A stretch of DNA of 58,659 nt, taken from contig JAEWIX010000083.1 in the NCBI GenBank assembly GCA_023386885.1, forward strand, positions 1 through 58,659, written 5' to 3'. A program made the translations under genes and the position numbers. Shown piece by piece: positions 8,715-15,541 of the stretch. The notes under the pieces are model-generated. The model worked only from the letters and a program-made list of their open reading frames with translations. It searched no databases and had not been told where the DNA came from. The stretch comes from Pseudomonadota bacterium (lineage in GTDB: Bacteria > Pseudomonadota > Alphaproteobacteria > Rhizobiales > Xanthobacteraceae). Each line of letters begins with the position of its first letter. Within the stretch, counting starts at the first letter, position 1.

Positions 8715-8739
8715 GGTAGGCCAGGCTCTCTGGCCTACC
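8715..8739 (-). terminator. hairpin after the csbD-DUF892 operon
   Basis: GGTAGGCCA (8715-8723) pairs with TGGCCTACC (8731-8739) over a seven-base loop. On the minus strand it is followed by an A/T-rich stretch ending in a short T run. It lies 28 bases beyond the DUF892 stop. Confidence 0.6.
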
Positions 8740-8766
8740 AAAACTAACTCAACTGCGCGAATATCT

Positions 8767-9264
8767 TTACGCCGCTTGAGCGTGCTGGTTGACTTCGGAT
8801 TCGGCGAGCGTCGACAGCGCAGCGTCCGTCGCCTTTTCCTCCTTCAACGTCGCTTCAAGAAGCTGCACGACGTCTTTCATACCCAATTCGCCCGCCCAGG
8901 TTTTCAATGTCCCATATCTCGACATCTCGTAGTGCTCAACCGCCTGAGCCGCCGCGAGCAGTCCGGCATCAAGCGCCGGCATGCCCTTGTATTCCGACAT
9001 GATCTCCTTGCCCTCGTCAAGAATCCCAAGGATGGCATCGCAGGTCTTGCCACGCGGCGTCTCGTCGATGATCTCGAAAATCTGTTCCAGCCGATCGACC
9101 TGTCCGTCCGTTTCCGCCTCGTGCTTCTCGAACGCGGCCTTCAGCTTGGGCGAATTCGTCGCCTTGGCCATCTTCGGTAATGCGGCGAGGATCTTCTTTT
9201 CCGCGAAGTAAATATCCCGTAGCGTATCGACAAACAGATCTCTCAGTTCTTTCTCTTTCGCCAT
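8767..9264 (-). CDS. DUF892 (YciE/YciF-type) ferritin-like protein
   Basis: The 165-residue protein fits the DUF892 family, small four-helix-bundle ferritin-like proteins induced by stress. It has KELRDLFVDTLRDIYFAEKKIL near the N-terminus, with acidic helix residues spaced for metal binding (Glu and Asp around DIYFAEK; KHEAE near 55-60; EHYEMSRYGTLKTWA near 110-125). It lies 13 bases downstream of csbD, so the two are read as one operon from the sigma-EcfG-type promoter at 9514-9538. This pairing with CsbD is typical of general-stress loci. The enzymatic role is unknown. Confidence 0.9.
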   Translation of the reverse strand: MAKEKELRDLFVDTLRDIYFAEKKILAALPKMAKATNSPKLKAAFEKHEAETDGQVDRLEQIFEIIDETPRGKTCDAILGILDEGKEIMSEYKGMPALDAGLLAAAQAVEHYEMSRYGTLKTWAGELGMKDVVQLLEATLKEEKATDAALSTLAESEVNQHAQAA

Positions 9265-9277
9265 TGACGCTCTCCCA

Positions 9278-9487
9278 TCAACCTTGCCAGTTTTGACGAC
9301 CGTACCAGTCGTCGATGTCCTTCTTCACCTGATCTTTCTGGTATCCGTAGCGCTCCTGGATTCGTCCTTCGAGTTGATCGCGCTTGCCGTTGATAACATC
9401 GAGATCGTCATCGGTGAGCTTGCCCCACTGCTCCTTGACCTTTCCCTTCACCTGCTTCCAGTTTCCTTCGATCCGATTCCAGTCCAT
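9278..9487 (-). CDS. CsbD-family stress protein
   Basis: This 69-residue hydrophilic protein starts MDWNRIEGNWKQVKGKVKEQ and continues through WGKLTDDDLDVINGKRDQL, the CsbD core. It ends with the family's KDIDDWYGRQ. CsbD proteins are strongly induced in general stress responses; molecular function is unknown. It is the first gene of a two-gene operon with the DUF892 gene. The ATG at 9487 is 26 bases from the predicted -10. Confidence 0.95.
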   Translation of the reverse strand: MDWNRIEGNWKQVKGKVKEQWGKLTDDDLDVINGKRDQLEGRIQERYGYQKDQVKKDIDDWYGRQNWQG

Positions 9488-9513
9488 TTTCGGGCTCCAT
9501 TTGAAAGCAAGAC

Positions 9514-9538
9514 AACTTTTCTCTCGAAGCTGTGTTCC
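9514..9538 (-). promoter_or_regulatory. sigma-EcfG-type promoter for csbD
   Basis: On the minus strand GGAAC (9538-9534), 17 bases, GTT (9516-9514). It lies just upstream of csbD, a classical general-stress gene, which strengthens the assignment. Confidence 0.75.
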
Positions 9539-9659
9539 TGACTGAAATCAGATATTGCTTCTGATCGGCACATCCACCATCCGACCCTTCCTCCCGGAAC
9601 AATGCGCACCGAACGCGAATTGGCTGATGGACGACGCGTTGAAGGAAGGGCGGGAAGGC

Positions 9660-10250
9660 ATGGCGCTGATTCGCATCAGGCCAACGGCAGTCGACCAGTA
9701 CGTCGCGCAGCGGGTCGCCGCGGACGCGCGCCCGATCCCTGAGCACATCGAAAAGACGCTCACATGGGGCGCCGATGAACATCTGCTGCTGGGCTGCGCG
9801 GCGGCGGCCTGGATCACCGCGACGGCATTTCGCTCGCCGCTTCGTCCAGCCGCCGGACATCTGCTTATCGTTGCTGTCGCAACGGCAGCGGCTCCGCATG
9901 TCTTGAAAACAACATTCGATCAAGTCCGACCGGATCGGATGACAGTGAAAGGCCACCTTCATGGCATCCCGCTATCCGGCGAAAGCATGGACGCCTTCCC
10001 GTCCGGTCATGCGGTCCATATGGGAGCCTTAGCGTCAGCGGCGACGGTCTTGCCCCCACGATACAAAATTCCGATCTTGGGGGCGGCCTTGGGTCTGTCG
10101 GTAACACGGATTGCGATTCTCGCGCATTGGGTATCCGATGTCGCAGTGGGCTTCGCTATCGGGATCGTCCTCGAACACATCGTTCGGCGCTTCACCGGAT
10201 ATCCTGACAAGACCCTCCGCGACGTCATCGCAAACGGACGGAAGACGTGA
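9660..10250 (+). CDS. PAP2-family phosphatase, membrane
   Basis: The product (196 residues from ATG 9660) has the three PAP2 phosphatase motifs in order: KTTFDQVRPDR, PSGHAVHMG and RIAILAHWVSDV, with the catalytic His residues. They are set among hydrophobic helices. Such enzymes dephosphorylate lipid phosphates or undecaprenyl pyrophosphate at the membrane. I chose 9660 because a purine-rich GGGAAGG lies just upstream and the family domain begins at IRPTAVDQYV; upstream TTG or ATG starts would add 11-35 residues. It is followed with overlap by two DUF3147 genes, suggesting one three-gene unit. Confidence 0.85.
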   Translation: MALIRIRPTAVDQYVAQRVAADARPIPEHIEKTLTWGADEHLLLGCAAAAWITATAFRSPLRPAAGHLLIVAVATAAAPHVLKTTFDQVRPDRMTVKGHLHGIPLSGESMDAFPSGHAVHMGALASAATVLPPRYKIPILGAALGLSVTRIAILAHWVSDVAVGFAIGIVLEHIVRRFTGYPDKTLRDVIANGRKT

Positions 10251-10588
10251 CCGAGTATGTCATTCGGTTTCTCGTCGGCGGTCTGCTGGTCTCGCTGTTC
10301 GCCCTTGTTGGTGACATCGTCCGGCCCAAGAGCTTCGCTGGTCTGTTCGGCGCAGCGCCTTCTGTCGCTCTCGCGACGTTGGGCATCGCCTGGTTTCAGC
10401 ATGGCGACGCCTATGCCGGGCTTCAGGCAAATTCGATGATTCTCGGTGGCGTCGCTCTGGGTTACTATAGCGTGCTCGTATGTCAGATGCTCATGCGTCT
10501 CCGGACTGGCGCGCTAACCGCAACGCTTGTCGTGCTGCCGGTCTGGTTCGTTGTTGCCTTTAGCTTGTACGGCGTAATCGGGAGATAG
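10247..10588 (+). CDS. DUF3147-family membrane protein (first copy)
   Basis: This 113-residue protein starts with a GTG overlapping the PAP2 stop (GTGA). It consists of about four hydrophobic helices, including VIRFLVGGLLVSLFALVGDIV and a glycine-rich LFGAAPSVALATLG. This matches DUF3147, small membrane proteins of unknown function. The next gene is a longer paralogue sharing the IRFxxGG start and the LFxAxPxxxxA motif. Coupling to the phosphatase suggests a joint membrane role; that is inference. Confidence 0.75.
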   Translation: MTEYVIRFLVGGLLVSLFALVGDIVRPKSFAGLFGAAPSVALATLGIAWFQHGDAYAGLQANSMILGGVALGYYSVLVCQMLMRLRTGALTATLVVLPVWFVVAFSLYGVIGR

Positions 10589-10591
10589 GGA

Positions 10592-11029
10592 ATGCAAGTT
10601 CACCTCTCCCTCTCGTCGCTGTCCAACAGCCGCTGGTACGAATACCTGATCCGCTTCGTACTCGGTGGTGCTGTCACCGTCCTCACAGGCATGATCGGTT
10701 CCGTCTGGGGTGCATCGGTGGGCGGCCTGTTCCTGGCTTTTCCTGCCATCTTCTGCGCCAGTGCGACGCTCATCGAACGCCATGAAATTCGCCGCAAAAA
10801 GGATGCGGGCGTAAGAGGTGCGCGCCGTGGCCAGGAAGCCGCCGCGCTCGATGCGGCAGGTGCAGCGCTCGGCAGCATCGCCATGATAGGGTTCGCAGCC
10901 ACGTTCCTCGCGATGTCTCCTCTTGGAGCGGTCATCGCATTCGTCGGCGCGGGCATTGTATGGATTACTATCGCAATCAGCGCATGGCATCTCAGATGGG
11001 CGCTGAAGTGTTGGAAGCACCGATCCTGA
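10592..11029 (+). CDS. DUF3147-family membrane protein (second copy)
   Basis: The 145-residue product begins three bases after the preceding stop. Its core YLIRFVLGGAVTVLTGMIG and GLFLAFPAIFCASATLIERHE parallels the first copy. A charged loop (RRKKDAGVRGARRGQEAAAL, about residues 63-82) precedes two more membrane helices. This is the fuller form of the DUF3147 family. The gene pair looks like an old tandem duplication with divergence in the loop. Confidence 0.8.
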   Translation: MQVHLSLSSLSNSRWYEYLIRFVLGGAVTVLTGMIGSVWGASVGGLFLAFPAIFCASATLIERHEIRRKKDAGVRGARRGQEAAALDAAGAALGSIAMIGFAATFLAMSPLGAVIAFVGAGIVWITIAISAWHLRWALKCWKHRS

Positions 11030-11036
11030 GAGGTCG

Positions 11037-11243
11037 TCAACCCATCGTGGTCGTCGGGTTGGCTCGTGTGGTGCCGGGTGCGCTAACGTGCACTTCGTGG
11101 CCCTCGCGGATCGCAAGTGACGCCGCGGCTACTGCCGCCTCGAACGCAGCTTCCTTGGTGACGTAGTCACCCTCCACCTCACCGTCGGGGAGAATGCTCC
11201 ACTTGCCGTCGACCGAGGTGATCGCATAACTGGCAAGGCCCAT
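11037..11243 (-). CDS. small hypothetical protein, 68 residues
   Basis: The protein reads MGLASYAITSVDGKWSILPDG, then VTKEAAFEAAVAAASLAIREG and EVHVSAPG. The pattern of a short beta hairpin, an Ala-rich helix and a final strand resembles DUF2188-like small proteins, but I cannot place it firmly. It is the last gene of a leftward group after the SDR gene and a frameshifted small gene, and it converges on the DUF3147 operon with an eight-base gap. Function unknown. Confidence 0.7.
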   Translation of the reverse strand: MGLASYAITSVDGKWSILPDGEVEGDYVTKEAAFEAAVAAASLAIREGHEVHVSAPGTTRANPTTTMG

Positions 11244-11273
11244 CTTTTTCTCCCTCTCTTATGTCTCCGCGGC

Positions 11274-11457
11274 CTAACTCGTATGACCGGGATCGATATG
11301 CTTTGGCGTGTTCTTCTCCTGCTGCGGCGCCATCTTCGCTGGGTCAGGCTGACCGGGAACTCCTCTCGGGCCGAATTTCTCCCGTTGGATTATCATCCTC
11401 GCTCAGACGCGGCTCGGTATCGCCCAACTGCCCACTTCCCTTGTAACTTGCGCTCAT
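11274..11457 (-). pseudogene. small hydrophilic protein gene with a one-base frameshift
   Basis: A ribosome site (AGGAG) precedes ATG 11457. The frame reads MSASYKGSGQLGDTEPRLSE, then DDNPTGEIRP, and stops at 11344. One base over, the sequence continues without a break as RGVPGQPDPAKMAPQQEKN, then TPKHIDPGHTS and a stop at 11274. Removing one base near 11363-11370 joins them into a disordered, proline-rich protein of about 60 residues. The two halves share amino-acid style, so I read this as one gene with a one-base insertion (or a sequencing error). It sits 13 bases after the SDR stop, in the same operon. Confidence 0.6.
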
Positions 11458-11470
11458 CGCGCGGCACTCC

Positions 11471-12334
11471 TTACAGGAAAGGCCGACCGCCGGTCACCGC
11501 GACCGAGGCGCCCGAAACGTAGCTGGAGAGAGGATCGGCGAGCATCACATACGCCGTCGCAAGCTCTGCCGGCTGACCCGCGCGTTTCATCGGGGTGTTT
11601 TTCCCAAAGCTCTTCACCGCATCCGGCGGCATCGTCGATGGAATCAGTGGCGTCCAGATCGGCCCCGGCGCCACCGCATTGACCCGAATGCCCTTGTCTG
11701 CGAGCAATTGCGCCAGTCCGGCTGTAAAATTATGGATCGCCCCCTTGGTCGTCGCGTAGGGAAGCAGCGTCGGATTGGGATCGTCCGAGTTGATCGAGGC
11801 GGTGTTGATGATCGATGAGCCAGGCTTCATGTGCGGCACAGCGGCTTTCGTCAGATAGAACATCGCGTGGATGTTGACGCGAAACGTCAGATCCCACTCT
11901 TGATCGGTGATATCCTGGATGTCCTTGAATGTCGCCTGATGCGCTGCATTGTTGACGAGGATATCAATCCCGCCCAGTTCCGACACCGCCCGCGCGATAA
12001 TTTCCCGACAATGCTCCGAATGCTGGATATCGCCTCGGACCAATACCGCTTTCCGTTTTGCGTCTTCAACCAATTGAGCGGCTTCTCGCGCGTCGTTGTC
12101 TTCCTCGAGATAGGCAATCAGAACATCCGCGCCTTCCCTGGCATAGGCGATTGCGACCGCGCGACCGATGCCGCTGTCGCCGCCCGTGATAACGGCGCGC
12201 TTCCCCGCAAGCCGGCCAGAACCTTTGTAAGTCGTCTCGCCATGATCGGGCATCGGATTCATGTTTGCGGTGTAACCCGGCACTGGCTGCTGTCGAGCCG
12301 GATAAGGCGGCCTGGGATAGGTGGTTTGCAGCAT
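11471..12334 (-). CDS. SDR-family oxidoreductase (YhdF/YghA-like)
   Basis: The 287-residue protein has an N-terminal tail rich in Pro and Tyr (PRPPYPARQQPVPGY), then a Rossmann fold with ITGGDSGIGRAVAIAYA. NNAAHQATF, NTASINS and the catalytic YATTK (Tyr-xxx-Lys) follow, with the C-terminal SGASVAVTGGRP. This combination is typical of stress-induced NAD(P)-dependent dehydrogenases of the YhdF/YghA group; the substrate is unknown. ATG 12334 is chosen because the family starts there. A weak sigma-EcfG-like motif lies upstream (GGAAC at 12387-12383) but its -10 is TTT rather than GTT. Confidence 0.9.
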   Translation of the reverse strand: MLQTTYPRPPYPARQQPVPGYTANMNPMPDHGETTYKGSGRLAGKRAVITGGDSGIGRAVAIAYAREGADVLIAYLEEDNDAREAAQLVEDAKRKAVLVRGDIQHSEHCREIIARAVSELGGIDILVNNAAHQATFKDIQDITDQEWDLTFRVNIHAMFYLTKAAVPHMKPGSSIINTASINSDDPNPTLLPYATTKGAIHNFTAGLAQLLADKGIRVNAVAPGPIWTPLIPSTMPPDAVKSFGKNTPMKRAGQPAELATAYVMLADPLSSYVSGASVAVTGGRPFL

Positions 12335-12485
12335 CACGACTCTCCGATTGCCCAGAATGGAGAAATCTTGGCACAGCATATCGTTCCGTGACCGGCTATC
12401 TCACAGGCTTGGAAGAATGCGTAGGCGCTATTCACGTTTGTCGCCGGCAGGAACTTTTGCACTGAAAGGCAAACGCGGTGCCTTG

Positions 12486-12510
12486 GGAACACGCGATTGG
12501 ATCCCAAGTT
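12486..12510 (+). promoter_or_regulatory. sigma-EcfG-type promoter for the cysteine hydrolase gene
   Basis: GGAAC (12486-12490), 17 bases, GTT (12508-12510) on the plus strand. It lies 20 bases before the ATG at 12531. Confidence 0.7.
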
Positions 12511-12530
12511 GAACCGAGAGTGTCTCTGGC

Positions 12531-13144
12531 ATGGAGCAAATAATGGGCGCACTCAGGGCGCCACCCGGACCGGACAGTGTCCATCTGTGTATCGACATGC
12601 AACGGCTGTTCAGCGTCGAGGTCCGTGGCCGCCCCCCTGGATGTCGCGGGTGTTACCAACGATCGAAAAGCTGGTCGCGAGGACGCCTGAGCGGACTATC
12701 TTCACGCGCTTTATCCCGCCGCACCGTCCGGACGATGCGCCGGGCATGTGGCGGGCGTACTATGCCCGATGGCCGCATGTGACCCGCGACGCCATGGATA
12801 CGTCCCTTCTCAAACTCATGCCGCAGTTAGAGCGTTTCGTGCCGCCGGCCCACGTCTTCGACAAACCGGTCTATTCCGGCTTCGCGACCGGCGCGCTTCA
12901 CGCCTTCCTTCAGGCGAAGCATGTGGACACGCTTCTCCTCACCGGGTCGGAAACAGATGTCTGCGTGCTTTCCACGGCCTTGAACGCGATCGATCTGGGC
13001 TACCGGATCATCATCGTGAAGGATGCTCTGTGCAGTTCGTCGGATGAAGCCCACGACGCCTCGCTTCGGCTTTATGAGCAGCGTTATCACGTCCAGATTG
13101 AACTGGCCAAAGCCGGCGAAGTGATGGATGCCTGGGCGCTCTAG
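12531..13144 (+). pseudogene. isochorismatase-like cysteine hydrolase, one-base frameshift
   Basis: The first frame reads MEQIMGALRAPPGPDSVHLC with the catalytic Asp of the family (CIDMQRLFSVE). At 12618-12622 the frame must shift by one base to continue as GPWPPPWMSRVLPTIEKL, TIFTRFIPP, SGSETDVCVLSTALNAID (nucleophilic Cys) and YRIIIVKDAL. Restoring one G in GAGGTCC gives a complete cysteine hydrolase of about 204 residues (isochorismatase/nicotinamidase superfamily). As written, the catalytic Asp and Cys are in different frames, so it should be inactive. A start at 12497 in the second frame would lack the Asp. A sigma-EcfG-type promoter is intact. Confidence 0.8.
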
Positions 13145-13168
13145 CCACGCACCACTATTCCTCGCGCT

Positions 13169-13193
13169 GGAACTCTGGTCTAAGCGACGAGTT
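13169..13193 (+). promoter_or_regulatory. sigma-EcfG-type promoter for the DUF6496 gene
   Basis: GGAAC (13169-13173), 17 bases, GTT (13191-13193). The ATG at 13228 is 34 bases downstream. Confidence 0.7.
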
Positions 13194-13227
13194 GCAATTG
13201 GAAACGGAAACGACCCGAGGAATTCCG

Positions 13228-13497
13228 ATGGCCAAGAAAGCGAAGAAAGCTACCAAACGCCGCTATTCGAAAAGCTCAGGAAGCGACGTGGAGAAGGAGG
13301 TCGGCCGCTATAAGAAAGGGACCGCGAAAAGCGGACGTCGCGGCAAGGGCGGCAAAGTAAAGAGTCGTAAACAAGCGATCGCTATTGGCCTATCAAAGGC
13401 GCGCAAGAAGGGAAAGAAGGTGCCCAAGAAGGCGGCATCTAAGAAGAAGACTTCGAAAAAGACATCAAAGAAGAAAACCTCGAAGAAAAAATCGTGA
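13228..13497 (+). CDS. lysine-rich DUF6496 protein
   Basis: The 89-residue protein starts MAKKAKKATKRRYSKSSG. Its middle is SDVEKEVGRYKKGTAKSGR and KVKSRKQAIAIGLSKARKKG, the DUF6496 core. The tail is built of KKTSKK-type repeats resembling histone H1 tails. Lysine is the dominant residue, so it probably binds DNA or RNA non-specifically. ATG 13228 is preferred over 13192 because it follows the promoter by a normal leader length and opens the conserved core. It stands as a single gene under a sigma-EcfG-type promoter, in keeping with a stress-time nucleoid protein; that role is inferred. Confidence 0.85.
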   Translation: MAKKAKKATKRRYSKSSGSDVEKEVGRYKKGTAKSGRRGKGGKVKSRKQAIAIGLSKARKKGKKVPKKAASKKKTSKKTSKKKTSKKKS

Positions 13498-13520
13498 TCG
13501 GACACCCCCGCGATCACTAG

Positions 13521-13877
13521 CTAATGGGTGTTGGTCTTTTGCCAACGCTCAAGCGCATCGGTCGAGACCCTGCCGGGATCCTGTTCCTTCTCAACTGGCT
13601 GCTTCCAAGGCTCGTTTGTTTGTTTCATGGAATCCGCACCGGGCGGTTCCGGCATCGCGTTCGGCGGCGAACGTTCGGCGGACGGTCCGTTATCGGGATT
13701 TGTCAGCGCATCCATCAGCCCATGGACCGATGGCGGCGCGGCGCCGGACTCGACTTCAGCCATATGACTGTAGGTCTCCGCCATGCGGTTCAACCGGTCG
13801 CGAATATTGGGATCTTCCTCCCGCTTCGCACGCTCGTGCAGATCATTCGCCTGACGGATCAGTTCCTTCACCTCGAC
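13521..13877 (-). CDS. small hydrophilic protein of unknown function
   Basis: The 118-residue protein has a helical N-terminal half (MVEVKELIRQANDLHERAKR, RDRLNRMAETYSHMAEVE) followed by a disordered Pro/Asn/Glu-rich tail. The start at ATG 13877 is preceded by GAGAGG. Similar short proteins with a RANDLHERA-like helix occur in Rhizobiales stress loci in my memory, but I cannot name a family. It is convergent with the DUF6496 gene (24-base gap) and divergent from paoA. No sigma-EcfG motif is visible before it. Confidence 0.7.
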   Translation of the reverse strand, partial: VEVKELIRQANDLHERAKREEDPNIRDRLNRMAETYSHMAEVESGAAPPSVHGLMDALTNPDNGPSAERSPPNAMPEPPGADSMKQTNEPWKQPVEKEQDPGRVSTDALERWQKTNTH

Positions 13878-14000
13878 CATGACGCACCTCTCAGGTTCAT
13901 GCCTTATCAACGGCGGAGTGCCGAGGCGGTTGCAGCGCCCCGCGAAGGAACGTCCTGGGCCATACCGAATTGAATGTCATTGGATCCGCGGAGAATGCAT

Positions 14001-14528
14001 ATGGCAGACTCACATGCCCCCGCCGCGTCGGGCGTGGCGTCAGATGGGGCGTCCTCCTCCATAGGTAAGATTTCCGTCGCATTGCTCATCAACGGCGCCA
14101 GAAGGCAACTTGAGATCGCGCCATGGACGACATTGCTGGATGCCTTGCGCGACCGACTGCATCTGACTGGCACCAAGAAAGGCTGCGACCATGGTCAGTG
14201 CGGTGCCTGTACGGTGCTGTTGAACGGGCGACCGATCAATGCCTGCCTCACTCTCGCGGTGATGCATGATAGCGCCGAAATCACCACCGTCGAAGGTCTT
14301 GCTCACGACGGAAGCCTCCATCCGGTGCAGCAAGCATTCATCGATCACGACGCCTTTCAGTGCGGCTACTGCACGTCGGGACAGATTTGCTCGGCGATGG
14401 CTTTGATCCGGGAAGGCAGGGCCAGAACGCGTGATGAAATCCGCGAGACGATGAGCGGCAACATCTGCCGCTGCGGTGCCTATCCCAACATCGTGGAGGC
14501 CATCGAGGAGGCGATGAAAGCGACATGA
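14001..14528 (+). CDS. paoA: aldehyde oxidoreductase, [2Fe-2S] subunit
   Basis: The 175-residue iron-sulphur subunit resembles PaoA/YagT of xanthine-oxidase-type enzymes. The plant-type cluster motif KGCDHGQCGACTVLLNG is followed by the second cluster motif QCGYCTSGQICSAM and NICRCGAYPN. Electrons pass from the molybdenum centre through these clusters to FAD. Start 14001 is chosen for its upstream GGAGA; ATGs at 13974 and 13995 are alternatives. Unlike E. coli PaoA, no Tat signal is visible; the N-terminal tail is Ala/Ser-rich only. It overlaps paoB by four bases. Confidence 0.9.
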   Translation: MADSHAPAASGVASDGASSSIGKISVALLINGARRQLEIAPWTTLLDALRDRLHLTGTKKGCDHGQCGACTVLLNGRPINACLTLAVMHDSAEITTVEGLAHDGSLHPVQQAFIDHDAFQCGYCTSGQICSAMALIREGRARTRDEIRETMSGNICRCGAYPNIVEAIEEAMKAT

Positions 14529-15541
14529 ACAACTTTCAGTATTCACGGGCACAGGATGTCGCCGACGCCGTGAGGCAGTCCGCAGCCGACAGTTCGGCCA
14601 GATTTATCGCTGGCGGCACCAACCTCGTCGACCTGATGAAGTACGATGTCGAGCGCCCTGCGCGGCTGATCGATATTTCGCATCTGCCATTGCGGACGGT
14701 GGAGGAAACGCCTGACGGAGGGCTTCGCATCGGTGCGCTGGTGCCGAACTCGGACCTCGCATGGCATTCCCACGTGAAGGATCGCTATCCGCTTCTGTCG
14801 AGCGCCATCCTCGCAGGCGCTTCGACGCAACTTCGGAACATGGCTTCGACCGGTGGCAACCTGCTGCAGCGAACACGTTGTCTGTATTTCTATGACGTCG
14901 CCACGCCGTGCAACAAGCGCAAGCCGGGCACCGGATGCTCCGCCATCGGCGGCCTCAATCGGATCAACGCTATTCTCGGGACCAGCGATGCCTGCATCGC
15001 CACCCATCCGTCCGATATGTGCGTCGCGCTGACCGCGCTCGATGCCGTTGTTCGTGTTACAGGCCCGCACGGTGCGCGCACAATCCCAATGACGGAGTTC
15101 CATCGCCTGCCCGGTGACACGCCGGAACGCGACACGAATCTCGGCGCTGATGAAATCGTCACGGCGGTCGAACTTCCCGCGCACGGCTTCCGCAGCAACT
15201 ACACCTATCTGAAAATTCGCGATCGGCTGTCCTATGCCTTCGCGCTGGTTTCCGTCGCGGCCGCGCTTGAGATCGACAACGGCACCATTCGTCAAGCGCG
15301 GCTGGCACTCGGCGGCGTCGCTCACAAGCCCTGGCGCGATCCGGAAGCAGAGGCAATTCTGACAGGTCGACCCATCGCGAAGGACACCTTCGCCAGAGCC
15401 GCGCAGATCATTCTGCGCGGCGCCAAAGGATACGGCCACAACGATTTCAAGATCGATCTCGCCCGGCGCAGCATCATGCGCGCGCTGAATCAGGCCGCGC
15501 AAGGCACGCCGCAATCGCAGTCGGACAAGAGAATCGCGTGA
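14525..15541 (+). CDS. paoB: aldehyde oxidoreductase, FAD subunit with extra [4Fe-4S] site
   Basis: This 338-residue FAD-binding subunit matches PaoB/YagS. FIAGGTNLVDLMKYDV near residues 28-42 and STGGNLLQRTRC near 108-119 form the FAD site. Cys119, Cys129, Cys138 and Cys157 lie in the insertion CLYFYDVATPCNKRKPGTGC plus DACIATHPSDM, the position of the additional [4Fe-4S] cluster of PaoB-type subunits. The start codon overlaps the paoA stop (ATGA), indicating coupled translation. The family oxidises aldehydes, often aromatic ones. Confidence 0.9.
   Translation: MNNFQYSRAQDVADAVRQSAADSSARFIAGGTNLVDLMKYDVERPARLIDISHLPLRTVEETPDGGLRIGALVPNSDLAWHSHVKDRYPLLSSAILAGASTQLRNMASTGGNLLQRTRCLYFYDVATPCNKRKPGTGCSAIGGLNRINAILGTSDACIATHPSDMCVALTALDAVVRVTGPHGARTIPMTEFHRLPGDTPERDTNLGADEIVTAVELPAHGFRSNYTYLKIRDRLSYAFALVSVAAALEIDNGTIRQARLALGGVAHKPWRDPEAEAILTGRPIAKDTFARAAQIILRGAKGYGHNDFKIDLARRSIMRALNQAAQGTPQSQSDKRIA

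Noticed and set aside
11274..11344. second half of the small gene as an independent gene
   Set aside because: It has no start codon or ribosome site of its own at a sensible position and continues the first half after one base.
12363..12387. GGAAC-N17-TTT before the SDR gene as a sigma-EcfG promoter
   Set aside because: The -35 is exact but the -10 is TTT, lacking the conserved G. Mentioned only as a weak motif.
12497..13144. intact cysteine hydrolase starting at 12497
   Set aside because: That frame runs through sequence without family similarity before residue 45 and lacks the catalytic Asp, which is in the other frame; the frameshift reading is better.
13947..13971. GGAAC-N17-ATT before paoA
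   Set aside because: The -10 lacks the G; the match is partial, so I do not call a promoter.
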